A stretch of 64,000 bases of DNA from Nocardioides houyundeii (GTDB taxonomy: Bacteria > Actinomycetota > Actinomycetes > Propionibacteriales > Nocardioidaceae). The notes beneath the pieces were generated by a model, which searched no databases, was not told where the DNA came from, and worked only from the letters and a program-made list of their open reading frames with translations. Positions 48,694 to 58,026 of this stretch are shown here, piece after piece; position 1 is the first letter of the stretch; every line of letters begins with the position of its first letter. Where the stretch lies: NCBI RefSeq assembly GCF_002865585.1, contig NZ_CP025581.1, positions 2,914,001 through 2,978,000 on the forward strand, given 5' to 3'. Both the position numbers and the translations under genes were made by a program.

Positions 48694-49140
48694 TCAGTCT
48701 TCCTGTGCTAGTCGTTGGAGGAGCAGGGCGGCGCGGCACAGCGTCTCGCGGTCATCGGGCGTGAGCTCCTGGAGCCGTCGCGCCAACCAGGCGTCGCGCC
48801 GCTCCCGGTCGGCCAGGAGGGTGGCGCGTCCCAGGTCGGTCAGGGAGACCACGACCTGGCGGCGGTCGGTCTCGTGCGGACGCCGTACCAGGTACCCCTC
48901 GTTCTCCAGGGCCGTGACCGTGCGGGTCATCGAGGGCGGTTGCACACGCTCGGCCCCGGCGAGGTCGCCGATGCCCATGTCACCGAAGCGGAAGAGGCTG
49001 CCCAGCACGGTCATCGCACCGAGGCTGAGCTCGTTGTCCGGGTGACGCTCGATGGCCAGCCGTCGGCGCAGCCGCATCACCCCCATCCGGAGCTCGGCCG
49101 CGAGGCCGGTGTCGCTGAGCGCTTCCTCGAGGGTGGACAT
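48694..49140 (-). CDS. MarR-family transcriptional regulator
   Basis: 148-residue winged-helix dimer. The recognition region is 'LAGAERVQPPSMTRTVTALE' and the wing 'NEGYLVRRPHETDRRQVVVS'. The ATG is preceded six bases upstream by TAGACT, so the transcript is probably leaderless. The inverted repeat TTACC-TTG-GGTAA (49158-49170) lies just upstream of the -10 and is a likely operator. It probably represses itself and the MFS gene that follows. Confidence 0.92.
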   Translation of the reverse strand: MSTLEEALSDTGLAAELRMGVMRLRRRLAIERHPDNELSLGAMTVLGSLFRFGDMGIGDLAGAERVQPPSMTRTVTALENEGYLVRRPHETDRRQVVVSLTDLGRATLLADRERRDAWLARRLQELTPDDRETLCRAALLLQRLAQED

Positions 49141-49146
49141 GTCCTT

Positions 49147-49170
49147 AGTCTAGGTCATTACCTTGGGTAA
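49147..49170 (-). promoter_or_regulatory. marR promoter and operator
   Basis: -10-like TAGACT (49147-49152), six bases before the ATG, and the dyad TTACC-TTG-GGTAA (49158-49170). The dyad would sit in the spacer between -10 and -35, so bound repressor would block polymerase. The -35 (TGTATT at 17 bases) is weak. Confidence 0.5.
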
Positions 49171-49216
49171 ATACATCCGCCAGTGCGTGAGTTGCTGCAC
49201 ACCCCGTCAACGACGA

Positions 49217-49268
49217 AGCCCCCCACGCCCGAGCAGCGCCGGTGGCGGCCGCAGGGGCGTGGGGGGCT
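49217..49268 (-). terminator. Long-loop hairpin after the NCS2 permease gene
   Basis: Perfect 14-bp arms AGCCCCCCACGCCC and GGGCGTGGGGGGCT separated by 24 bases, starting 27 bases after the permease stop. The loop itself is GC-rich. It lies between the permease and marR, both on the minus strand, and is a likely terminator. Confidence 0.65.
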
Positions 49269-49294
49269 GGGTGTGCCAGCTGGGGTGTGCCGGC

Positions 49295-50776
<1,482 letters not shown>

Positions 50777-50843
50777 GAAAGCGAATCCTCGCAGACGCGC
50801 CGGAGGAGCGGGACACCGATCACCAACATGTAACGTGAGGGAC

Positions 50844-51149
50844 GTGGAACTCCCCGGCGACCAGCACCCCCAGCACGACGTCGGACGCTCTCTCTACGCG
50901 ATCGCCGACGTCGAGCCCCTCGACGTCGACGGCGTGCGGACGATGGAGGTCGGCACGGCGCTGTGGCTCGTGGGCTTCGTGGCGCTGCTGCCGTTCTACG
51001 GACCGCTGCAGGACTCCGGACGGCTGTGGTGGCTGTGGACCTGCATGGCCGGGCTGGGCCTGGGGCTCTTCGGTCTGGAGTACTGCCGGCGCCGTCGCAC
51101 CCGCGCCGCCGCGCCGGTCACCGACGCCGGCGGTCGCCGCCGGACCTGA
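50844..51149 (+). CDS. DUF2530 domain-containing small membrane protein
   Basis: 101-residue protein with two membrane helices ('VGTALWLVGFVALLPFYG' and 'WWLWTCMAGLGLGLFGLEYC') followed by a basic tail, as in the DUF2530 family of actinobacteria. GTG start; TAACGT (50831-50836) seven bases upstream would make the mRNA leaderless. Function unknown. It is divergent from the NCS2 permease gene (67-base gap). Confidence 0.83.
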   Translation: MELPGDQHPQHDVGRSLYAIADVEPLDVDGVRTMEVGTALWLVGFVALLPFYGPLQDSGRLWWLWTCMAGLGLGLFGLEYCRRRRTRAAAPVTDAGGRRRT

Positions 51150-51207
51150 CCTGACGCCGCGGTCGAGGTGGGGAGGCCTGACCGAGACGGTCGGGACCAG
51201 GTCGGGA

Positions 51208-51981
51208 CTAGAAGGACTCCAGGTCCCGGTCGAGGGTGTCGAAGGCGTGCTCCGGCATCGGCAGCGGCTGCTGCTTGCGGGCCAGCTTGACCTCGGAGTG
51301 CGCACCGCAGCCGTGGTCGAAGCTGACCACCCGGCCGTCGTCGTTGGCGTTGCCGTTGGCGCAGACCCCGAACATCTCGGCCAGCGGGCCGGCCAGCCGC
51401 ACCAGGAACCCGCAGGTCGAGCACGGCTCCGGGGCCGCCTTCGCGATCGGCGACTCGGGGCCGCTGTCCCCGTCGTACCAGCGCTGTGCGGCCTGGTCGC
51501 GCCCCTCGATCGAGAGGGTCCGGACCCGACCCAGGCCGAGCTCTGCCGCGACCTCCTTGACCTGGACGCGGTCCTCGGCGCTCAGCGGGTCGTCGCCGAA
51601 GGAGTACGTCGGCACCAGTCGCGGATCCTCGTCCTCGACCGGCAGCAGGTCGCCGGGAGACAGGTCGCCGGGCTGGAGCCGCTCCTTGTAGGGCACCCAG
51701 CCGGGCGCGACGATGGCGTCGGGTCCGGGCAGCAGGACCACCTCGTCGGCGGTGACCCGGGTGTCGTCGGGGGCGCGGGAGATGGTGACCGACCACTGCC
51801 AGCCGACGTAGCCGGGGTGGGTGCAGGCGAAGACGTGCGTCACCGTGGTCGCGTCCTCCGCGACGACCGAGAGGTGCTCGCCGACCTGGTCGGCCGGCGC
51901 CTCCTCGCGCAGGATCTCGCGAGCCGCCTCGACCGCGTCGGCGAGGACGGAGTCGGGCTGGGCGGATGCTAGGGCGTTCAC
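51208..51981 (-). CDS. DUF3027 domain-containing protein
   Basis: 257-residue actinobacterial protein of unknown function. 'GEHLSVVAEDATTVTHVFAC' and 'HPGYVGWQWSVTISRAPDDT' are the N-terminal conserved parts. The C-terminal 'PCSTCGFLVRLAGPLAEMFG' with 'VCANGNANDDGRVVSFDHGC' has a CxxC and two further Cys plus His, probably a zinc site. The GTG start was preferred because CATGAT lies seven bases upstream and TTGGGT 18 bases before that; an ATG four codons upstream is the alternative. Confidence 0.85.
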   Translation of the reverse strand: MNALASAQPDSVLADAVEAAREILREEAPADQVGEHLSVVAEDATTVTHVFACTHPGYVGWQWSVTISRAPDDTRVTADEVVLLPGPDAIVAPGWVPYKERLQPGDLSPGDLLPVEDEDPRLVPTYSFGDDPLSAEDRVQVKEVAAELGLGRVRTLSIEGRDQAAQRWYDGDSGPESPIAKAAPEPCSTCGFLVRLAGPLAEMFGVCANGNANDDGRVVSFDHGCGAHSEVKLARKQQPLPMPEHAFDTLDRDLESF

Positions 51982-51988
51982 GCGCCGA

Positions 51989-52018
51989 ATCATGTCACGC
52001 CCGCCATCCACAACCCAA
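51989..52018 (-). promoter_or_regulatory. Candidate leaderless promoter of the DUF3027 gene
   Basis: TTGGGT (52013-52018) and CATGAT (51989-51994) on the minus strand with an 18-base spacer, and seven bases from the -10 to the GTG start. Both hexamers match sigma70-type consensus at four or more positions. Confidence 0.45.
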
Positions 52019-52061
52019 CGCCCTGCACCCGGCACCCGGCCTGAGCGGGGAGGATGGGCGC

Positions 52062-53465
52062 GTGAGCACCGGCGCGCCGCAGCCCCCACCCCGCCAGGAC
52101 CCGATGTCCGGGCGGCAGCGAGTCCAGGCATGGGCCCGCTCCTCCGGCGAGGCCGCGGGGCGGGCCACTGCGGGCGCGGCGCGCGGCGCCGCGCGCGCCG
52201 GGGGCTTCCTGGCCGGCCAGGCCAGGCGTGCCTCGCGGGCCGAGGGGGCTGGCGAGTCCGGACTGTCCCGGCTCATCGAGCTGCACGCCCTCAACGCCGC
52301 GGGCGACGCCGCCGTCGCCATCTCCCTGGCCGGCACGCTCTTCTTCCAGGTGCCCACCGGGGAGGCCCGAGGCCAGGTGGCCCTCTTCCTGGGCCTGACG
52401 ATGCTGCCCTTCGCGATCGTGGCACCGCTGATCGGCCCGTTCCTGGACCGCTTCGCGCACGGCCGCCGCTGGGCCATCGGGACCACCATGGCCGTGCGCG
52501 GGTTCCTGTGCTGGGTACTGGCCGGAGCGGTGGTCACCGAGTCCGTCTGGCTCTTCCCCGCCGCCCTCGGCGTGCTCGTGGCGTCCAAGGCCTACGGGGT
52601 CACGCGTGCCGCGTCGGTCCCCCGGCTGCTGCCGCGGGGACAGACCCTGGTCAAGGCCAACGGCAGGATCTCCCTGGCCGGCGTCGTGGGGGCCGGTGTC
52701 TCGGCCCCGCTGGCCGGACTGGCCTCCTACGCCGGTCCCGAGTGGTCGCTGCGCTACGGGTTCGTGATCTTCGCGCTGGCCACGATCTGGGCGATCCGGC
52801 TGCCGAAGCGGGTGGACTCCAGCATCGGCGAGGGCACCCTGGTCATGGGTCCGGACCCGGCGGAGACCGAAGCACCGGACGGGCGCGCCCGGCGACCGCG
52901 GGTGCGCATCCCCAGGCCGGTGGCGTTCGCGCTGCGGGCCAACTGCGGCCCTCGCTGGCTCTCGGGCTTCCTGACCATGTTCATGGCCTTCCTGCTGCGC
53001 GAGAACCCCATCGACGGCTGGCGCTCGGAGTACCTGCTCGCCGCGGTCATCGGGGCGGCGGGAGCGGGGAACACCCTCGGCATCGCGGTGGCCTCGGTGA
53101 CCCGGCGCATCGACCCGCGGGTCACCGTGCTGGTGGCGCTGGCCGCCGACGCCGTGCTGGCGCTGCTGGCGGCGTTGTTCTACGGCCTGGTCACCCTGGT
53201 GCTGCTGGGCCTGACGGCGGGTCTGGCCCAGTCCCTGGCCAAGCTCTCCCTGGACTCGACCATCCAGCAGCACGTGCCCGGCCGGGTGCAGAGCAGCGCC
53301 TTCGCCCGCAGCGACACCGCGCTGCAGAGCGCCTGGGTGATCGGTGGGTTCGTCGGGATCGCGATGCCGCTGATGCCGCGCCTGGGACTCAGCGTCGCGG
53401 CAGCCGTGCTGACGGCCTGGGCGGCGTACGTGCTGCTCAACCGCCCGGCCGTACGACGGTCCTAG
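52062..53465 (+). CDS. MFS transporter with long N-terminal region
   Basis: 467-residue membrane protein. The GTG start is preceded by GGGGAGG. The first 70 residues are Ala/Arg/Gly-rich and cytoplasmic; about ten to twelve helices follow. 'LIELHALNAAGDAAVAISLA' and 'LTMLPFAIVAPLIGPFLDRF' resemble MFS_3-type proteins, and 'SKAYGVTRAASVPRLLPRGQ' is the conserved cytoplasmic loop. The loop near 'ETEAPDGRARRPRVRIPRP' separates the halves. Substrate unknown. Its TAG stop interlocks with the convergent cold-shock gene's TAG in one CTAG. Confidence 0.85.
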   Translation: MSTGAPQPPPRQDPMSGRQRVQAWARSSGEAAGRATAGAARGAARAGGFLAGQARRASRAEGAGESGLSRLIELHALNAAGDAAVAISLAGTLFFQVPTGEARGQVALFLGLTMLPFAIVAPLIGPFLDRFAHGRRWAIGTTMAVRGFLCWVLAGAVVTESVWLFPAALGVLVASKAYGVTRAASVPRLLPRGQTLVKANGRISLAGVVGAGVSAPLAGLASYAGPEWSLRYGFVIFALATIWAIRLPKRVDSSIGEGTLVMGPDPAETEAPDGRARRPRVRIPRPVAFALRANCGPRWLSGFLTMFMAFLLRENPIDGWRSEYLLAAVIGAAGAGNTLGIAVASVTRRIDPRVTVLVALAADAVLALLAALFYGLVTLVLLGLTAGLAQSLAKLSLDSTIQQHVPGRVQSSAFARSDTALQSAWVIGGFVGIAMPLMPRLGLSVAAAVLTAWAAYVLLNRPAVRRS

Positions 53466-53860
53466 AGCTCGAGCTCGTCGGCCAGGGCGCGCAGCAGCTT
53501 GGCGGTGGGGCGTGAGGTCTTGGGATCGGGGTGCCGGTCGTGGCGGTACCCCTCCCCCAGGTTGTCCAGCAGCCGGATCAGGTCCTCGACGATGCTGACC
53601 ATCTCCTCGGGACGCTTGCGCGCGGCGTTGCGCTGGTTGCGCGAGACCGAGGGCGGGGCGTCCAGCAGGCGCACCTGCAGCGCCTGCTCGCCACGTCGGC
53701 CCTGGGCGACCCCGAACTCGACCCGGGCGCCGTTCTTCAGGGTGGTCACCCCGGCGGGCAGCGCGTCGGAGTGCACGTAGACGTCCGGGCCGCCACCGTC
53801 CTGGGACAGGAACCCGAAGCCCTTGTCGGTGTCGAACCACTTCACCTTGCCAGTGGGCAT
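53462..53860 (-). CDS. Cold-shock domain protein with C-terminal extension
   Basis: Single-stranded nucleic-acid-binding protein of 132 residues, twice the size of CspA. The cold-shock domain (residues 1-65) has RNP1 'KGFGFLSQDGGG' and RNP2 'DVYVHSDAL'. The extension (about 66-132) is predicted helical with 'MVSIVEDLIRLLDNLGEGYR' and 'SRPTAKLLRALADELEL'. This long form is typical of actinobacteria. ATG start chosen at MPTGKVKWFDTDKG. Confidence 0.92.
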   Translation of the reverse strand: MPTGKVKWFDTDKGFGFLSQDGGGPDVYVHSDALPAGVTTLKNGARVEFGVAQGRRGEQALQVRLLDAPPSVSRNQRNAARKRPEEMVSIVEDLIRLLDNLGEGYRHDRHPDPKTSRPTAKLLRALADELEL

Positions 53861-53990
53861 CGCTCTCACGTCTCCTCGGCGCAGACCGCGGCACACACCG
53901 CGGCGAACGAGAAGGATAGGGCGCGGGCTCCAGCAGCTGCCACCCGCTACCCGGCGATGGGACACGCCGGCCGCCACGTGGGAGCCGCGC

Positions 53991-54614
53991 TCAGTCCGCC
54001 AGGTGCCGGTCCAGCCAGCCCGGGAACTGCGTCAGGTCCTCCAGCACCACGTCGGTGCCGGCGGCCAGCAGCTCCTCCCGGGTGCAGCCTCCGGTGAGCA
54101 CCGAGACGCTGAGCGCACCGCCGGCACGGGCGCCCTCGACGTCGTGCACGTGGTCCCCGACGTAGATGTCGACCCCGTGCTCGGCCAGCACGGCGCCCTT
54201 GCCGACACCCCAGACGTCGCCGGCGAGGTGGTCGACGTCGAGCGAGAGGTGGTCGAGGTGCAGCCGGGCGTTGGGCGTGTACTTGCCCGTCACCACCACC
54301 ACACCGCCGGAGTGCGCGCGCACCGCCGCGATCGCCTCGACGGCCCCGACCAGGGCGGGCACCGGGTGGATCGCGCGGTCCGGGTAGAGCTCGCGGAACC
54401 GGTGGACGGCCGCGTCGATGCCGTCCTCGGGGAGGTACTCGGCGAGCAGGTGCGCCAGCGGCGGACCGAGCCGCGAGGTCATGGCCGCGGTGTCGAACTC
54501 GACACCGTGCTCGGCGCCCAGCGCCAGGAGCGTGGCCGAGAAACCCGGCACCGTGTCGATCAGGGTCATGTCCAGGTCGAAGCCCACGACCGGTCCAACG
54601 CGCGTCCTCGACAT
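53991..54614 (-). CDS. HAD-superfamily hydrolase (phosphoglycolate phosphatase-like)
   Basis: 207-residue phosphatase. The nucleophile motif is 'VVGFDLDMTLIDTVPGFSA' (Asp13 and Asp15), motif II is 'GGVVVVTGKYTPNARLHLDH' with Thr, Lys in 'GVGKGAVLAE', and motif IV 'DIYVGDHVHDVEGARAGGAL' has the two metal-binding Asp. The cap is helical (about residues 20-85). Substrate unknown. The promoter is unusually clear: TTGGCC-N17-TAGGCT, with six bases to the ATG, so the mRNA is probably leaderless. Confidence 0.9.
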   Translation of the reverse strand: MSRTRVGPVVGFDLDMTLIDTVPGFSATLLALGAEHGVEFDTAAMTSRLGPPLAHLLAEYLPEDGIDAAVHRFRELYPDRAIHPVPALVGAVEAIAAVRAHSGGVVVVTGKYTPNARLHLDHLSLDVDHLAGDVWGVGKGAVLAEHGVDIYVGDHVHDVEGARAGGALSVSVLTGGCTREELLAAGTDVVLEDLTQFPGWLDRHLAD

Positions 54615-54620
54615 GCTCCG

Positions 54621-54649
54621 AGCCTAGGAGCGGGTTGGACCTCGGCCAA
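54621..54649 (-). promoter_or_regulatory. HAD gene promoter (TTGGCC-N17-TAGGCT), leaderless
   Basis: -35 TTGGCC (54644-54649), 17-base spacer and -10 TAGGCT (54621-54626) on the minus strand, six bases before the ATG. This is the best sigma70-type match in the window and supports leaderless initiation. Confidence 0.65.
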
Positions 54650-54718
54650 AACCCTGCCACGATGTGCGGCTCGGACTGACACTGGACCACGACACGAGCC
54701 GGGAGCAGGTGGACGACC

Positions 54719-56854
54719 ATGCAGGGTGCGCGGGACGGTCGCCGTCGAGCGCTGCGGGCCGCTGTCCTGGCGCCGGTCGCCGGAGTGCTCACCGGACTGA
54801 TCCTGGTGGTCGCCCTCCTCCCCGCACAGGCGCGCGATGCCCCCGCCCGGCTGCACCTGGTCACCCTGAGCACACCGGGGACCTCGGGCTCGGACCGCTC
54901 CGCCGAGGAGCTGCTCTCGATGCAGGACGCCGTGCTCTCCGAGGCCGGCGTCGCAGCGCCGGCGTACCGGTGGACGACCGCCCTGAACGGCTTCGCCGCG
55001 GAGCTGACCCCGGTGCAGGTCGAGGCGCTGCGGGCCGCGGACTCGGTGTCGTTGGTGGAGCCCAACGAGGTGCACGAGCTCTCCTCCACGCCGGCCGACC
55101 TCGGCGCGCGCACGGCGCGCGTCCCCGAGCGGGCCCGGGGCGGCGCCGGCATCGTGGTCGGCATCGTCGACTCCGGCATCGCCCCCGACAACCCGCTCTT
55201 CGCCGACGTGCCCGGTCTGGGACGCGAGCCCGAGCGGTTCTCCGGCGCCTGCATGCCTGGTGACGACTGGGCGGCCGACTCCTGCCACCGCAAGCTGGTC
55301 GGCGTCAGCTGGTTCGTCTCCGGCTTCGGCGCCGAGCGACTCCGCGCCGCGGAGTCCCTGTCTGCTCGCGACGTGATCGGCCACGGCACCCAGGTCGCCT
55401 CCGTGGTCGCGGGCAACGCGGAGGTCTCGGTCTCGGCCGGTCCGAGCGCCGCCGGGCGGTTCAGCGGGGTCGCGCCACAAGCGCGGGTGGCCGCCTACAA
55501 GGCCTGCTGGGCCGCGCCGGACCCGGCCGACGACGGCTGTGCCAGCGCCGACCTGGTGACGGCGATCGACCGTGCCACCTCCGACGGGGTGGACGTGCTG
55601 AGCATCTCGGTCGCCGGCGGGCGCGCGTTCGACACGGTGCAGCGGGCGCTGCTCGGTGCCGCGGAGGCCGACATCGTGGTCGTCGGCGCGGCGGGCAACC
55701 GCGCCGGCCGGTCCTACGCAGCGCACGCCTCCCCCTGGGTGACCACGGTCGGGGCCCTGGCCGGACCGGTTCCCCAGGGACGGGTCGCGGTCCGCGGCTC
55801 GGCGCTGAGCCTGGTGGGCGCCAGCCGGAGCACCGTGGCCACCGGCTCCGCGCCGATCGTGCTGGCCGGACGCTCCCGGACGGCGGGCTCTGCGCTGGCC
55901 CAGGCGCGGCAGTGCCGGGAGGGCTCCCTCGACGCGAGCCTGGTGGCCGGGGCCATCGTGGTCTGCCAGCGCGGCGGCATCGGTCGCATCGACAAGTCCA
56001 ACGCGGTACGCCGAGCGGGCGGGATCGGCATGGTGCTCACCAACGTGCGCGGGTCCGCCCGGATCGCGGACGTGCACTCGGTGCCGACGGTGCACCTGGG
56101 AGCCAGGGACGGCGCCCGCCTGGTGCGCCACCTGCGCAGGCACTCCGCGACGAAGGCCCGCATCGCTCCGGTGCAGCAGCGCGGCGCGGGCGCCCGGACG
56201 GCTCGCTGGTCCTCACCCGGCGACCCGGACGGGGCGGTCGTCAAGCCCGACGTGCTCGCCGCGGGCACCGGCGTCCTCGGAGCCGTGCCACCGGTGACCG
56301 GTCGCCGCTGGAACGCCTTCAGCGGCACCTCGGCCGCGGCAGCGCACGTGTCCGGGCTGGCGGCGCTGCTCCGCGCCCGCCACCGGGACTGGAGCGCCCC
56401 GACGGTGCGCTCCGCGCTGACCACCACCAGCGCAGCGGTGCGGGACGGCACCTCGACCCTGCGCCAGGGCTCCGGTCGCGTCCGCCGGGCCGCCGCCCTG
56501 CGCCCCGGCCTGGTGCTGCGGGTCGCCTCGGGCGACTACCGGCGCTGGCTTTCGGGCACCCTGCCCAGCCGGTCCCTCAACACGCCGTCGATCATGGCCA
56601 GGGACTCCACCGTGGTCACCCGGGAGGTGACCAACGTCGGCACCCGCTCCATGTACTACTCCTCGACCGCCTCGGGGTTCGACCACCACAGGGTGCGGGT
56701 GGAGCCGGCCGCGTTGCGGTTGCGACCGGGCCAGAGCGCCACGTTCCGGGTGGTCGTGGCCGGGAGCGACACTCCGCGCGGGGACAGCGGGACGGTGACC
56801 TGGCGAGGCGCGCAGGGCACCACGGTGCGCATCCCGGTGGTCATCTCCCGGTAG
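54719..56854 (+). CDS. Secreted S8-family serine peptidase (subtilase) with PA insert
   Basis: 711-residue exported protease. A basic N-terminus and a hydrophobic signal (about residues 14-38) precede an I9-like inhibitor propeptide (about 45-120). The catalytic triad is Asp151 ('VGIVDSGIAPDNP'), His222 ('VIGHGTQVASVVAG') and Ser538 ('FSGTSAAAAHVSGLAALL'). A protease-associated domain sits between His and Ser (about 385-475, 'GAIVVCQRGGIGRIDKSNAV'). The last 100 residues form a beta-rich Fn3-like domain, as in plant-type subtilases. No membrane anchor is seen after the signal. It is convergent with the RDD/FHA gene. Confidence 0.93.
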   Translation: MQGARDGRRRALRAAVLAPVAGVLTGLILVVALLPAQARDAPARLHLVTLSTPGTSGSDRSAEELLSMQDAVLSEAGVAAPAYRWTTALNGFAAELTPVQVEALRAADSVSLVEPNEVHELSSTPADLGARTARVPERARGGAGIVVGIVDSGIAPDNPLFADVPGLGREPERFSGACMPGDDWAADSCHRKLVGVSWFVSGFGAERLRAAESLSARDVIGHGTQVASVVAGNAEVSVSAGPSAAGRFSGVAPQARVAAYKACWAAPDPADDGCASADLVTAIDRATSDGVDVLSISVAGGRAFDTVQRALLGAAEADIVVVGAAGNRAGRSYAAHASPWVTTVGALAGPVPQGRVAVRGSALSLVGASRSTVATGSAPIVLAGRSRTAGSALAQARQCREGSLDASLVAGAIVVCQRGGIGRIDKSNAVRRAGGIGMVLTNVRGSARIADVHSVPTVHLGARDGARLVRHLRRHSATKARIAPVQQRGAGARTARWSSPGDPDGAVVKPDVLAAGTGVLGAVPPVTGRRWNAFSGTSAAAAHVSGLAALLRARHRDWSAPTVRSALTTTSAAVRDGTSTLRQGSGRVRRAAALRPGLVLRVASGDYRRWLSGTLPSRSLNTPSIMARDSTVVTREVTNVGTRSMYYSSTASGFDHHRVRVEPAALRLRPGQSATFRVVVAGSDTPRGDSGTVTWRGAQGTTVRIPVVISR

Positions 56855-56859
56855 CGGCC

Positions 56860-58026
56860 TCAGCCCTCGCGCTGGACCGTCATCTCGCGGTCCCCGAACC
56901 GCACCCGGTCGCCGGCTAGCAGGGTCGTGGGCTTGCCGGCGGTGAGCTCACGGGTCACGCCCTGTCGCAGCAGCAGCGACCCGTTGGTCGAGCCGCGGTC
57001 CATCACGGCCAGGGCTCCGTCGGGCATCGGGCCGAACTGCGCGTGCGTCTTGGACAGCGACATGTCCGACGAGGGCAGGGCGACCACGTGCCGCACTCCC
57101 TCGCCGTGGGCGGGCTCCGGGCGTCGGCCGACCAGGGTCAGCCCCTCCACCACGAAGGACTCGCCGGTGTCGAAGGAGACGCGCCAGCGCACCGCGGACG
57201 GCCCGGGAGCCGCGCCGACGGGGTTACGACGGGCCACCGTGCGCCCTGGATCGCCAGCACCCTCGAACCGCAGGGGCGGCGCGGAGACCGGTGCCGGCGG
57301 GGTGCCGGGCGGGGTGCCGGCGGCTGGCGCCACCGGAGGCGCCGCCGGGGGTGCCGGCGGAGCGGACCGCGCCGGCGTGGGGGTCGGGGCGGGAGCGGGC
57401 TCCGGCGCCCGCGCCACCGGCGTGCCGGACCCCGGGGTGGCCGGTCGCAGCGGGCGGGGCACCTCCGGCTGCGGCGGGGCCGGTACGAGGCGCATCGCGG
57501 TCAGGTTCACCACGTGCCGGGGCGCCTCAACCTCGACCTCGTCCACGACGACGACCGGCCGGACGTCGACCACCACGGAGCCGGCGCGGTGGTCGTGCCA
57601 CCCGCGTCGGTGCCCGCGCCCGTCGGCCAGCGCCGTCCAGGCCAGCGCGGCCAGTCCGAAGCCCAGGGTGGGCAGGGTGGCCACCCCGAGGACCAGGGCC
57701 CGGACCAGGCCGGGACCGGCACCGATCGTCGTACCGGAGCCGTGGTGGACCACGCGCAGGCCGACCAGCGACTTGCCGGGCGTCGCTCCCTGGGCGCCCA
57801 CCAGGACACCACTGCTCAGGGTCACCAGCACCGCGAGCCCGAAGACCAGCAGGACCGTGTAGAGCAGTCCGTCGCGCCCCCACGCCCACCATCCCAGCGC
57901 GGCCGCGAGCAGGTAGAGGCCCCAGGCCAGCGCCCGGTCCAGGGCGAAGGCGTAGAAGCGCCGGTCGAGCTCGGCGACGGGATAGGTCGGCGACGACACC
58001 GGCGGCATGGGCGCCGGAGCGCTCAC
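56860..58026 (-). CDS. RDD membrane protein with C-terminal FHA domain
   Basis: 388-residue protein. Residues about 20-150 form an RDD module with three helices ('FYAFALDRALAWGLYLLAAA', 'LLYTVLLVFGLAVLVTLSSG') and the conserved 'GATPGKSLVGLRVV'. A long Pro/Ala-rich linker (about 190-265) leads to an FHA domain (about 295-385) with 'LVGRRPEPAHGEG', 'SLSKTHAQFGPMP' and 'VMDRGSTNGSLLL'. The GTG start overlaps the stop of the preceding FHA gene (GTGA). It could recruit threonine-phosphorylated proteins to the membrane. Confidence 0.88.
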   Translation of the reverse strand: MSAPAPMPPVSSPTYPVAELDRRFYAFALDRALAWGLYLLAAALGWWAWGRDGLLYTVLLVFGLAVLVTLSSGVLVGAQGATPGKSLVGLRVVHHGSGTTIGAGPGLVRALVLGVATLPTLGFGLAALAWTALADGRGHRRGWHDHRAGSVVVDVRPVVVVDEVEVEAPRHVVNLTAMRLVPAPPQPEVPRPLRPATPGSGTPVARAPEPAPAPTPTPARSAPPAPPAAPPVAPAAGTPPGTPPAPVSAPPLRFEGAGDPGRTVARRNPVGAAPGPSAVRWRVSFDTGESFVVEGLTLVGRRPEPAHGEGVRHVVALPSSDMSLSKTHAQFGPMPDGALAVMDRGSTNGSLLLRQGVTRELTAGKPTTLLAGDRVRFGDREMTVQREG

